Assembly (NCBI GenBank): GCA_016124375.1
Contig: WGNV01000005.1
Span: 170,379 to 234,378 of the forward strand
Origin: Tepidisphaera sp.
GTDB lineage: Bacteria > Planctomycetota > Phycisphaerae > Phycisphaerales > UBA1924
Direction of reading: 5' to 3'
DNA: 64,000 bases
Shown here: positions 29,288 to 36,994 of the stretch, piece by piece
How the letters are laid out: every line of letters begins with the position of its first letter
Position numbering within the stretch: position 1 is the stretch's first letter
Translations under genes and position numbers: made by a program
The notes under the pieces: generated by a model
Told to the model about the DNA's origin: nothing
The model's database searches: none
The model's input: the letters and a program-made list of their open reading frames with translations, nothing else

Positions 29288-30006
29288 TGACCCACGACCG
29301 GCACATCTGGAATGCGGGCGAGCTGCTCGCCCGGGCCGCGGCGGGCCTGAAGAAGGCCGAGCTGGCGCTGCGCCGTGAGCAGGCAGTGCGGGGTCTGGAC
29401 GCCCTGAGCGAAATCGAGCTGCACCCCCTGCTGGCCTCCGGGCTACGCGAGCACGCCCTGGGCGTGCTGCGCGAGCAGCCCTACCCGGGCGTCGCTCCCG
29501 GACGCCGGAAACGTGCCGAGCGAAGCCGCTGCGACCTGGTGCTGCTGCCCTCCCCCGGGCTCAAACTCCGCGACCCGGTGGAAGAGCTCATCAAGGCCGA
29601 GGCACAGGCCTCGACGCTCTTTGCACACGTCGAGCCCGCCCCGGCGCCGGGCACGATCAGTTCCCGCGAGGCATATTGGCTGGAGGTCAAGTGCGTCGGG
29701 CAGCACACCTACACGCACGGCGTGCCCGGCCCAAATCGCAGCTACTCGAGCGAGATCATCCACGCCCACGCCGAAGACCTGGCCAAGCTCGCCCAGGAAG
29801 CATCGATCGAGCGGGGGGGTCTGCTGGTCGTGCTGTTCACCGAAGGCCCGGAGATTGCGACGCACGACCTGGCCATCGCGCTGGGCAAGGCGGCCGACAA
29901 GGGGCTGCCGCTGCGGAGCCCCGAGAGCGCGGGCTTTGAAATTCTGGACCGGATCGGCAACACGTGGTGCGAACTCTCCCTGATCGAGATCAGCCCGGTG
30001 AGGTAA
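29287..30006 (+). CDS. Conserved-looking hypothetical protein, possible PD-(D/E)xK fold
   Basis: No family is recognised with confidence. The 239-residue soluble protein has CDLVLLPS (about 82) and, some 50 residues later, YWLEVKCVGQHTYTHG (about 130). A buried Asp on one strand followed by E-x-K on the next is the arrangement of PD-(D/E)xK nucleases, but the spacing is long and no DNA-binding part is seen. The coupling with the preceding membrane protein suggests a joint role. Its 3' end overlaps the convergent lpxB gene by 17 bases. Confidence 0.65.
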   Translation: MTHDRHIWNAGELLARAAAGLKKAELALRREQAVRGLDALSEIELHPLLASGLREHALGVLREQPYPGVAPGRRKRAERSRCDLVLLPSPGLKLRDPVEELIKAEAQASTLFAHVEPAPAPGTISSREAYWLEVKCVGQHTYTHGVPGPNRSYSSEIIHAHAEDLAKLAQEASIERGGLLVVLFTEGPEIATHDLAIALGKAADKGLPLRSPESAGFEILDRIGNTWCELSLIEISPVR

Positions 30007-31192
30007 GCAGGCTCGCCCTGGATTGCTGCCCCGGGGCCGGCGCCGCGAGCGCCGCCCGAATCCCCAGCACCTCTTCGATGGCGTCGGCCGCGGCGTGGGA
30101 CGCATTGATGTTCGCGAATGAGGCGAGCACCTTGTCGATCTCCGCCTGCTGTAGTTTCACTGCCTCGGGGCTGGCGATCAGTTTTTCCGCCGCCCGCACG
30201 ATCGGCCTGGGGCCGCCGAAGTGCGGGATGAACTCGGGCACGATCCGCCGTCTGGCGAGGACGTTGGGCAGCGAGAAGACGCGCGTGGCGAGGATGGCCC
30301 GCGCGAAGAGGAAGAACAGCGGGTTGGATTTCTTGTAGAACACCACCATGGGCCGGCGCTGCTTGGCCACCTGCAGCGTGACCGTCCCGCTCTTGACCAG
30401 CGCCAGCGTGCACCAGCGGATCACCGCGTCGGTATCGCGAACCACGACTCCCAGCCCTTCGGGCCAGCCCCCGTGCTCCTGCGCCATCCGCCGCAACTGA
30501 TCCGCGACCGCGTCCGAGGTCGCCGCGACGACGCCCACCAGCTCCGGGTGCGCCTTTCTGAGCAGCGCGTACGCCCCCAGCAGCGTGGGGAAGTTGCGTT
30601 TCAGTTCATCCGGACGGCTTCCCGGCATCATCGCCACGCGAACCGGCCCCTCGCCGAAGGTCGCGGCACGCCGGTCGAGCGCCTCCACATCGAGGGGCTT
30701 GTCGAACAGGAAATGGCCGATGTACTTCGCGGGCACTCGGCGCCGGGCAAAGAACTCGGGCTCGAATGGCAGCATGCACAAGACCAGATCGGTCACTCGC
30801 CTGAGTTTGTGAATCCGCCATCGCCCCCACGCCCAGATCTGCGGGGCGACCAGGTGCACCACGCGGATCCCGTGGCGCTTGGCGATCTCGCAGATCGGCG
30901 TGTTGGCCGCGGGCGAATCCACCGGCACGTGCAGCGCGGGCTTGTGCTCGCCCATCCATGCGTCGATGCGCTGGTTGATGCGCTGGTGCTCGATGATCTT
31001 CTGGATGCCGGGCATGCCCATGACCGCGTCGTCGCCCGTGTGCTCGACGATCGTCGCGCCCGCGCGGGCCATGTGCCGCCCACCCCACGCGAACATGGGC
31101 AGCGTCGGGTGGCGCCGGCGAAGTTCGGCGATCACCGCGGCGGCGTGGTCGTCGCCGCTGGGTTCGAAGGCCGTGAACAGCACCGACGGCAT
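29990..31192 (-). CDS. lpxB: Lipid-A-disaccharide synthase
   Basis: Glycosyltransferase (GT19) joining UDP-diacylglucosamine and lipid X to the lipid A disaccharide at the inner face of the inner membrane. 400 residues, the usual size. Signatures: the N-terminal FEPSGDDHAAAVI (EPSGD-type motif), VMGMPGI, VHLVAPQIWAWGRWR, and the donor-site region VKSGTVTLQVAKQRRPMVVFYK. ATG 31192 gives MPSVLFTAFEPSGD, matching the family start; the frame extends to 31249. It lies downstream of and in the same direction as the REC-XRE regulator. With lpxK, hldE and lptD it indicates a true LPS outer membrane. Confidence 0.92.
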   Translation of the reverse strand: MPSVLFTAFEPSGDDHAAAVIAELRRRHPTLPMFAWGGRHMARAGATIVEHTGDDAVMGMPGIQKIIEHQRINQRIDAWMGEHKPALHVPVDSPAANTPICEIAKRHGIRVVHLVAPQIWAWGRWRIHKLRRVTDLVLCMLPFEPEFFARRRVPAKYIGHFLFDKPLDVEALDRRAATFGEGPVRVAMMPGSRPDELKRNFPTLLGAYALLRKAHPELVGVVAATSDAVADQLRRMAQEHGGWPEGLGVVVRDTDAVIRWCTLALVKSGTVTLQVAKQRRPMVVFYKKSNPLFFLFARAILATRVFSLPNVLARRRIVPEFIPHFGGPRPIVRAAEKLIASPEAVKLQQAEIDKVLASFANINASHAAADAIEEVLGIRAALAAPAPGQQSRASLLTSPG

Positions 31193-31282
31193 CGCGGAGT
31201 TGGGCTCGTTCTCCTGCGGCACGTGCAGGAAAGATAGGCGGGAAACCACATGGGTTCGCTCGCGGGCCGACAGGGCAAGGAT

Positions 31283-31957
31283 CTACAGCCCCGCGCTCTT
31301 GAGCCAGTCCGACGGGGGCCGCTTGAGCGCCGAGGCGATCGCGACCAGTGATTCCAAACTGGGCAGGTGCGCCCCGCGCTCGATCGAGCTCAACTGGCTC
31401 ACGCTCACCCCCGCGATCTCCGACAGCTCCTTCAGCGTCAGCCCCTGGTCGGTGCGGGCCAGGCGGATCTGGCGGCCGAGCTCAAGCCGAAGAATGTCCT
31501 GCGGGCGCTGGCCCAGCCCCAGGCTGGCCGCGGCCTGCGAAAGCGAGCGCCGCAGCTCGGCAATGGAGAAGGGCTTGGCCAGGTAATCAAACACGTCCTG
31601 CTTGAACGTCTGGCGCATGCTGTCGAGCGTCGGGTAGCCCGTGACGACGATGACCGCGAGCTTGGGCCAGCGCCGGCGCAGATCCTCAAGCACGCTCTCC
31701 CCGCTCTCGCGACCCATCTTGATGTCCAGCAGCACAAGGTCCGGCAGGCGCTGCTGGCACGCGGCGATGAACTCCTCGCTGTTCGCCGCCGTTCGCACGT
31801 CGTGCCCGTCCGCCTCCAGCACACCCGCGACGTACTGGCGAAAATCCGCGTCGTCGTCCAACGCCACGATCGACAGCGCGGGCGCGAGCACGTCGGTCGG
31901 CTGGCCCGGCTCGGGCCGCGGGTTGGGAGGGTTGGGCGTCATGGCGTCGGCGGTCAC
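31283..31957 (-). CDS. Response regulator with receiver and XRE-type HTH output domain
   Basis: 224 residues in two domains. The receiver (about 27-145) has acidic residues DDD (34-36), phosphoacceptor Asp78 in LVLLDIKMGRESG, the Thr in VVTGYP and Lys128 in YLAKPF. The output domain (about 159-213: GRQIRLARTDQGLTLKELSE, then VSVSQLSSIERG and PSLESLVAIASAL) is a Cro/C1-type helix-turn-helix, not the usual OmpR, NarL or Fis type. The gene overlaps its kinase by 4 bases (ATGA), so the two form one unit. Targets are unknown; lpxB follows on the same strand about 90 bases away and could be part of the transcript. Confidence 0.92.
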   Translation of the reverse strand: MTADAMTPNPPNPRPEPGQPTDVLAPALSIVALDDDADFRQYVAGVLEADGHDVRTAANSEEFIAACQQRLPDLVLLDIKMGRESGESVLEDLRRRWPKLAVIVVTGYPTLDSMRQTFKQDVFDYLAKPFSIAELRRSLSQAAASLGLGQRPQDILRLELGRQIRLARTDQGLTLKELSEIAGVSVSQLSSIERGAHLPSLESLVAIASALKRPPSDWLKSAGL

Positions 31958-33624
31958 GCTGGTTCTTCCTTGGCGGCGGGAACGTTATTCTCCCCGCCCG
32001 CCAATGTACCGGATGTCTCGCCTTGGGGTTCGTCCGGGGCCGGCAGAAGCACCTCAAAGACCGCCCCGGGCCTTTCCGCCCGGTTTCGTGCGAGCAGCAC
32101 ACCCCCGTGCTCGCGCACGATCCCCTCCGCCACCGCCAGCCCCAGCCCCGTGCCGCGCGAGTCCAGCCGGGTCGAGACAAACGGCTCAAAGAGCCGGGGC
32201 AGCACCGCCGCGTCGATCCCCGGCCCGTCGTCGGTCACCATGATCGACACCCAGGGCCTCCCCTCACGCCGGGAGCGGACCGCGCCGACGTCAACCCGCC
32301 CCTGGCGTCGCCCCGCCCCGCGGATCGCGTCCACGGCGTTGCGAACCAGGTTCACGAACACCTGCACCATCCGGTCGGGGTCGCACTGGGCCAGCACACC
32401 CTCGTCGATGTCGCAGCCGATGGCGATTTCCGCCCCTTCACGATCGAGGCGCACCAGCGTGATCGCTTCGTCCACGATCGGCCGAACAGGCGCCGGGCGG
32501 GCCGCCGCGGGCCGGGCCCGGGCAAAATCCAGCAGGCTCTCCCCCAGTCGCTCCAGTCGCCCGACTACCCGCAGCATCAGCGCCGCCTCCGCTGGGGGCA
32601 CGCTGTGCGTGGGCGCCGCGTTCAGCTTCTCGGTCAGCCCCTTGAGCACCGCCAGCGGCGTGTTGAGTTCGTGGGAGATCCCTGCCGACATCATCCCCAG
32701 GCTCGCCAGGCGATCCGCGTCCGTCAGGTTTCGCCTTGCGGTCTCCAAGAGATGGTTCTTCCGCCTCAGATCGGTCGCCACCGCTTCCAACTGCGACAAG
32801 GCCTGGGCCAGCGCCGCCTCCTGTCGTCGCAGGCGCGAAATCGCGTCATTGCGGCTGCGCATGATCTCGCCCAGTTCGTCCCCCGGGATCAACGCCTCGG
32901 GGATCAGCTCCTCGCCCGAGGTCGACGCCTGCACCGCGCGGTCCGCCGCCAGCATCCGCCGGATCGGCGCGTACACCGTCTGCGGCAACACCAGCACCTC
33001 CAGCGTGATCGCCACCAGCGCGTACACGCCCAGCAGCGCCAGCACCATCAGCCCGTACAGTCGCACCACCGCCGAGCGGGCATCGCGGATCTGCACGCGC
33101 ATCAGATGAAAGATCGGCTCCTCACCCGGGCGCCCGGGCAGAAACACCACAGCCCCCGGCCCCGCCGACGTCTCCATCGCCAGCACCGCTCGCCCGGGCG
33201 AAGCCGTCGCCTGGGCCACCACGTCCGACGGCAACCCGAGTTCCTGAGCCGTCCCCGCCCGTAGCAGCGTCTCGTCAGCGTTCAACCTCGCGATCGCGGC
33301 GTCCGACGTGTCTGGCGACGCCAGCGCGGGCACCAGGGCCTCCAGCAGCACGCGGGCCTCGTCCAGCTCCGCGCGGCTGACCACTTCCTTGAGCGCGGGC
33401 CGCAGCGCGACCAACAGCGCCGCCGCCAGCGCCAGCGAGAAGATCGTGTGCAGGAAGACCAGCTTCTTCCGGATCCGCATGCCGCCCAAAAAACCCGGGC
33501 GGTCGGAGGGGCGGGGCAGCAGCCTCAGCCGGCGCCGATCAAAGACCGGGGGGGGAGGCGGGGCAGGAGCCGTCGCGTCACTCGCAGGCTTGTCGTTCGC
33601 CGGTTTGGGCTTGGCTTTGGCCAC
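31954..33624 (-). CDS. Membrane sensor histidine kinase, partner of the REC-XRE regulator
   Basis: 556 residues. A Pro/Ala-rich N-terminal cytoplasmic segment (about 1-45) precedes TM1 (about 52-74), a sensor region of about 110 residues, TM2 (about 187-213), a HAMP-like linker and coiled coil, the His box with His318 (GISHELNTPLAVLKGL), and an ATPase domain with N box (FVNLVRNAVDAI), G1 (DDGPGI) and G2 (GTGLGLAV). All catalytic boxes are intact. GTG 33624 is chosen over an upstream open frame because a TAAACT hexamer ends 7 bases before it. An alternative ATG (33480, MRIRKKLVF) would drop the N-terminal Pro-rich part. Confidence 0.88.
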   Translation of the reverse strand: MAKAKPKPANDKPASDATAPAPPPPPVFDRRRLRLLPRPSDRPGFLGGMRIRKKLVFLHTIFSLALAAALLVALRPALKEVVSRAELDEARVLLEALVPALASPDTSDAAIARLNADETLLRAGTAQELGLPSDVVAQATASPGRAVLAMETSAGPGAVVFLPGRPGEEPIFHLMRVQIRDARSAVVRLYGLMVLALLGVYALVAITLEVLVLPQTVYAPIRRMLAADRAVQASTSGEELIPEALIPGDELGEIMRSRNDAISRLRRQEAALAQALSQLEAVATDLRRKNHLLETARRNLTDADRLASLGMMSAGISHELNTPLAVLKGLTEKLNAAPTHSVPPAEAALMLRVVGRLERLGESLLDFARARPAAARPAPVRPIVDEAITLVRLDREGAEIAIGCDIDEGVLAQCDPDRMVQVFVNLVRNAVDAIRGAGRRQGRVDVGAVRSRREGRPWVSIMVTDDGPGIDAAVLPRLFEPFVSTRLDSRGTGLGLAVAEGIVREHGGVLLARNRAERPGAVFEVLLPAPDEPQGETSGTLAGGENNVPAAKEEPA

Positions 33625-33631
33625 GTGAGGG

Positions 33632-33637
33632 AGTTTA
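33632..33637 (-). promoter_or_regulatory. -10-like TAAACT directly before the kinase GTG
   Basis: GAATAAACT on the minus strand, then seven bases and GTG. The same AATAAACT octamer precedes the regulator at 6214, also without a Shine-Dalgarno. Confidence 0.5.
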
Positions 33638-33711
33638 TTCGTCCCGTGACGGCCCCACCCTGCCAGGCCAGGGCGTGCGACGCACGATCGCTCCCTAGAC
33701 TCCAGGCTCTC

Positions 33712-35259
33712 ATGCGCCCGCCCCACAAAAAGAAGCCCGTCCACAAGTCGCACGCCTCCCCCGCCATCACGCCGGCCCGGCACGCCGTGATGGAGGCCCT
33801 GCTGCGCCAGGCCGAGCGATTCCCTGACCTGGACCCCGCCCCGCTGCGCGACGAAGGCCTGCCCCCGCGCGACGCGGCCTTCGCCCACGCCGTCTACGAC
33901 GCCGCCATCCGGCGCTGGCTCACGCTGGCGCACATCCTCTCGCTGAAGCTCCGCCAGCCCTTCCACGAGCAAAAACCCGGCGTGCAGGCGGTGTTGCTTG
34001 CGGGCGCGACGCAGTTGCTGCTGATGGACAAGGTGCCCCCCCACGCCGCGATCAACGAAGCCGTCAACTGGGCCAAGGTGCGCCTCTCCGGCAGCATCGC
34101 CGGCATGGTCAATGGCGTCTTGCGCAACGTCGTCCGCATGGTGCTGACCGACCGCGCCCAGGGCGACGAACTGGCCCAACCCGTCCGCCGGGCGGCTTGG
34201 AGCGGGGCGCTCGCCGAACTGCCGCTGTCAGATGGACGGGCGCTGGTCTTCAAGCAGGATGTCTTCCCCGACGACTCGTTCGATCATCTCGGCCTTGCGA
34301 CCAGTTGCCCGCCGGAACTCTTCGAGCACTGGGCCGCGCAGTTCGAAGGCGAGCAGGGCGAGCCGATGCTTCGAGCCCAGATGCTGCACCTGCTCAGCGA
34401 GCCCCCGACGATCCTCAACGTCGCGTTCGCTTCGCCCGAGACGCTGGCGGCCCTCAGCGCCGGCACGCCCCCGCTCACCTCGGCCCACGAGTCGCCCCAC
34501 GCCCGGGTCTGGCACGGGCCCCGACAGGAACTCGGCCCGTTTCTCGCCAAGCACCCTGAGATTTGGGTGCAGGACGCGGCCTCCGCGCACGTCGTGAGCT
34601 CGATCGCGCTCGCCGCCCCCACGCTGCCGCCCGGCCCCATCCTCGACCTTTGTGCCGGCCAGGGCACCAAGACGAGGCATCTCGCCCACGCGTTTCCGGG
34701 GCGGCAGATCATCGCGACCGACGTCGACCCCGTGCGCCTGGAGTCGTTGCGTCGCGTGAACCTGCCCAACGTGAAGGTCGTCGCGCCCGAGGAGATCGCC
34801 GACGCGGGCGCAACCGCCGCGATGGTGCTGGCGGACGTTCCGTGCAGCAACAGCGGCGTCCTTGCTCGCCGCCCCGAGGCGAAATATCGCTGGAGCAGCG
34901 AACAGACCGAGCGCCTGATGGGCGTTCAACAGGAGATTCTGACGCAGGCCGCGGCTTTGCTCGCCCCGGGCGGTTTGCTGGCATATTCCACCTGCAGCAT
35001 CGACGACGCGGAGAACCAAGCCCAAGCCGCGTGGGCGGTTGAGACGCTCGGATTGACTCTGGAACGTGAAGAAACACTTCTTCCGGCAGGCCTTCCGGGC
35101 GAATCATGGTCCAAGTATCGAGACGGCAGCTACGCCGCCTGGCTGCGTCGGGGAACAGATGTCGCTGACACCGACGGGACGAAGGCGAAAAAGACGGGTA
35201 CACTCAAGGCCCGTCGCGCAAAGACGGCCTCGAAGCAGCGTCCTGGGAGCCGGGCTTGA
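33712..35259 (+). CDS. rsmB: 16S rRNA (cytosine-5) methyltransferase, RsmB family
   Basis: Methylates C967 of 16S rRNA in the E. coli counterpart, using SAM. 515 residues: an N-terminal NusB-like helical domain (about 15-160, with AINEAVNWAKV and GMVNGVLRNVVR) and a C-terminal Rossmann methyltransferase with the SAM loop LDLCAGQGTKTRHLA, DVPCSNSGVL (general Cys) and the catalytic cysteine in YSTCSID. The C-terminal Lys/Arg tail is extra. TAGACT (33696-33701) lies 10 bases before the ATG, so the leader is very short. Its stop overlaps the next gene start by one base. Confidence 0.9.
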   Translation: MRPPHKKKPVHKSHASPAITPARHAVMEALLRQAERFPDLDPAPLRDEGLPPRDAAFAHAVYDAAIRRWLTLAHILSLKLRQPFHEQKPGVQAVLLAGATQLLLMDKVPPHAAINEAVNWAKVRLSGSIAGMVNGVLRNVVRMVLTDRAQGDELAQPVRRAAWSGALAELPLSDGRALVFKQDVFPDDSFDHLGLATSCPPELFEHWAAQFEGEQGEPMLRAQMLHLLSEPPTILNVAFASPETLAALSAGTPPLTSAHESPHARVWHGPRQELGPFLAKHPEIWVQDAASAHVVSSIALAAPTLPPGPILDLCAGQGTKTRHLAHAFPGRQIIATDVDPVRLESLRRVNLPNVKVVAPEEIADAGATAAMVLADVPCSNSGVLARRPEAKYRWSSEQTERLMGVQQEILTQAAALLAPGGLLAYSTCSIDDAENQAQAAWAVETLGLTLEREETLLPAGLPGESWSKYRDGSYAAWLRRGTDVADTDGTKAKKTGTLKARRAKTASKQRPGSRA

Positions 35260-35720
35260 TGAACTTGCTGGACATTCTGACCGTCGACTGCATCCGGGCT
35301 CCCCTGGCCGCGACCAACAAGCGCGGGGCCATCGACGAACTCGTCGACGTGCTCGCCGGGCTCGGCCGGGTCAACGACGCCCAGGTACTCAAAGACGCCG
35401 TCTGGACCCGCGAGCAGATGCGCACCACCGGCATCGGCGCCGGGCTCGCCATCCCCCACGGCAAGTGCGTGGGCATGCCCGGTTTGGCCATGGCCATCGG
35501 CAAGCCCGCCCAGCCCATGGACTTTGAAGCCATCGATGGTCAGCCGGTCAAGTTGATCGTCCTGCTCGCCAGCCCGCCGGACCGCACCAGCGATCACATC
35601 CAGGCCTTGGCCCGCGTGAGCCGCCTGATGACGATGGAGCAGTTCCGCGAGCAGATCTACGCCGCCTCGTCGCCCCAGCAGATCTTCGATCTGCTCAAGA
35701 GCCAGGAAAAGCCGGCCTGA
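35259..35720 (+). CDS. PTS EIIA (fructose/nitrogen type) domain protein
   Basis: Single EIIA domain of 153 residues of the mannitol/fructose type, which includes the regulatory PtsN protein. The phosphorylated histidine is in GAGLAIPHGKC (about residue 66), and the family pattern REQMRTTGIG is present. It would accept phosphate from HPr or NPr and act in regulation or sugar uptake; no other PTS component is in the window, so a regulatory role is more likely. The start overlaps rsmB (TGATG). It is followed by the polyprenyl synthase on the same strand after 18 bases. Confidence 0.85.
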   Translation: MNLLDILTVDCIRAPLAATNKRGAIDELVDVLAGLGRVNDAQVLKDAVWTREQMRTTGIGAGLAIPHGKCVGMPGLAMAIGKPAQPMDFEAIDGQPVKLIVLLASPPDRTSDHIQALARVSRLMTMEQFREQIYAASSPQQIFDLLKSQEKPA

Positions 35721-35738
35721 CCGGCTGCGTGGTGCGTC

Positions 35739-36665
35739 ATGTCGCAATCCTCCCTCGCTCGCAAAGTCATGGATGAAAAGGCCGCCAAGGCCCCGGACGT
35801 CTTCGCCCCGCTCTCCCGCATCGAAGAGACGCTCGATCGCCTCTCCTTGCACCCGACCGCGCCCCGAGGTCTGCAGGAAGCGGTTCGCTATTCCCTGCTC
35901 AGTGGCGGCAAGCGCCTGCGCCCCATCCTGGCTTGGCACGCGTGCGTCGCGGCCGGGGGCGACGGGGCCGACAGCCTCTGCGCCGGCGCCGCCGTCGAGT
36001 TCATCCACTGCTTCAGCCTCGTGCACGATGACCTGCCCGCGATCGACAACGACGACCTGCGCCGAGGCCGCCCCACCCTGCACAAGCATGCGGGTGAGGC
36101 GATGGCGATCCTCGCCGGCGACGCGATGACGCTCACCGCCTTCGAGGTTCTGCTCGACGCCAAGCCGGCCCACCTGCCGCGTCCCGAGCTCATCCGCGAA
36201 CTGGCTCACGCCACCAGCGCCATGATCCACGGCCAGGTGTGGGACACGCTCGGGGGCCTGCCCGCCGGGCTCACCCCGCTCGATCAGCTCCGCCTCATCC
36301 ACCGGCACAAGACCGGCGCCCTCATCCGCGCCAGTTGCCGCATGGGAGCGATGTGCGCCCCATCGGGTCCGGGCTTCGAGCAGGCCCTGGCCGCGATCAC
36401 CCGCTACGCCGAAGATATCGGGCTGATGTTCCAGGTGGTGGACGACCTGCTGGACGTGACCCAATCCGCCGAGCACACCGGCAAGCGCACCGGGAAGGAC
36501 ATCGACGCCGGCAAACTGACCTACCCGGGCGTGCTGGGCATCGAGAAGACGCGCGAGCAGGTCGATTCTCTGAAACGCGACGCCCTGACGGCCATCGAAC
36601 CGTTGGGCAGCCGCGGGGCGGCCTTGGCCGAGCTGTGCGAACTGATGAGCACTCGCACAAAGTGA
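35739..36665 (+). CDS. ispA: Farnesyl/geranylgeranyl diphosphate synthase
   Basis: Trans-prenyltransferase that chains isopentenyl units onto allylic diphosphates. 308 residues. The first aspartate-rich motif is HDDLPAIDNDD (DDxxxxD type, with the GGKRLRP upstream), the second FQVVDDLLD; the N-terminal SLLSGGKRLRPIL is conserved. The two-residue insertion in the first motif is typical of bacterial farnesyl synthases, so C15 is more likely than C20, but chain length is not certain. It ends an apparent rsmB-EIIA-ispA unit and is followed by dxs, which makes the isoprenoid precursor. Confidence 0.88.
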   Translation: MSQSSLARKVMDEKAAKAPDVFAPLSRIEETLDRLSLHPTAPRGLQEAVRYSLLSGGKRLRPILAWHACVAAGGDGADSLCAGAAVEFIHCFSLVHDDLPAIDNDDLRRGRPTLHKHAGEAMAILAGDAMTLTAFEVLLDAKPAHLPRPELIRELAHATSAMIHGQVWDTLGGLPAGLTPLDQLRLIHRHKTGALIRASCRMGAMCAPSGPGFEQALAAITRYAEDIGLMFQVVDDLLDVTQSAEHTGKRTGKDIDAGKLTYPGVLGIEKTREQVDSLKRDALTAIEPLGSRGAALAELCELMSTRTK

Positions 36666-36994
36666 CCGGCGGCACGAAATCGAACCGGAGGCTCCCCAGG
36701 GAGTCTGATATCCGGGTGGGGGCAAGTCTTGGCTGGTTTTTCAAACGCAGGCGCGAACCGGCTGGTCAGTGCCATCGCATGCACAGGTACACCCGAACAA
36801 ACCCGTGACGTCCGAGAAAGCGGTTATCAACAGGTTTTTTGCGGGAACAAGAATACACCCGTCTTTCAGAATAGAATGAAAACTTGGAGAGCACCCGGGC
36901 GTTGACGCCGGGCGCCAGTCAGTGTGATCGGGGCGGGCTCATTCCCGTCCCCATTCGCGGCAGGACGATCGCGACAGGCCGCAGGAAACCCTCA
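36666..36994 (+). promoter_or_regulatory. Upstream region of dxs with AT-rich promoter-like segment
   Basis: 329 bases without a gene. The segment 36824-36880 is AT-rich for this genome and holds TAGAAT (36872-36877) as a plausible -10, though no good -35 is at the right distance. AGGAAA precedes the dxs ATG. A single TTATCAACA is present but is not evidence of an origin. Confidence 0.4.

Noticed and set aside
36824..36832. TTATCAACA as a DnaA box or origin
   Set aside because: A single imperfect match without a cluster, dnaA or dnaN nearby.
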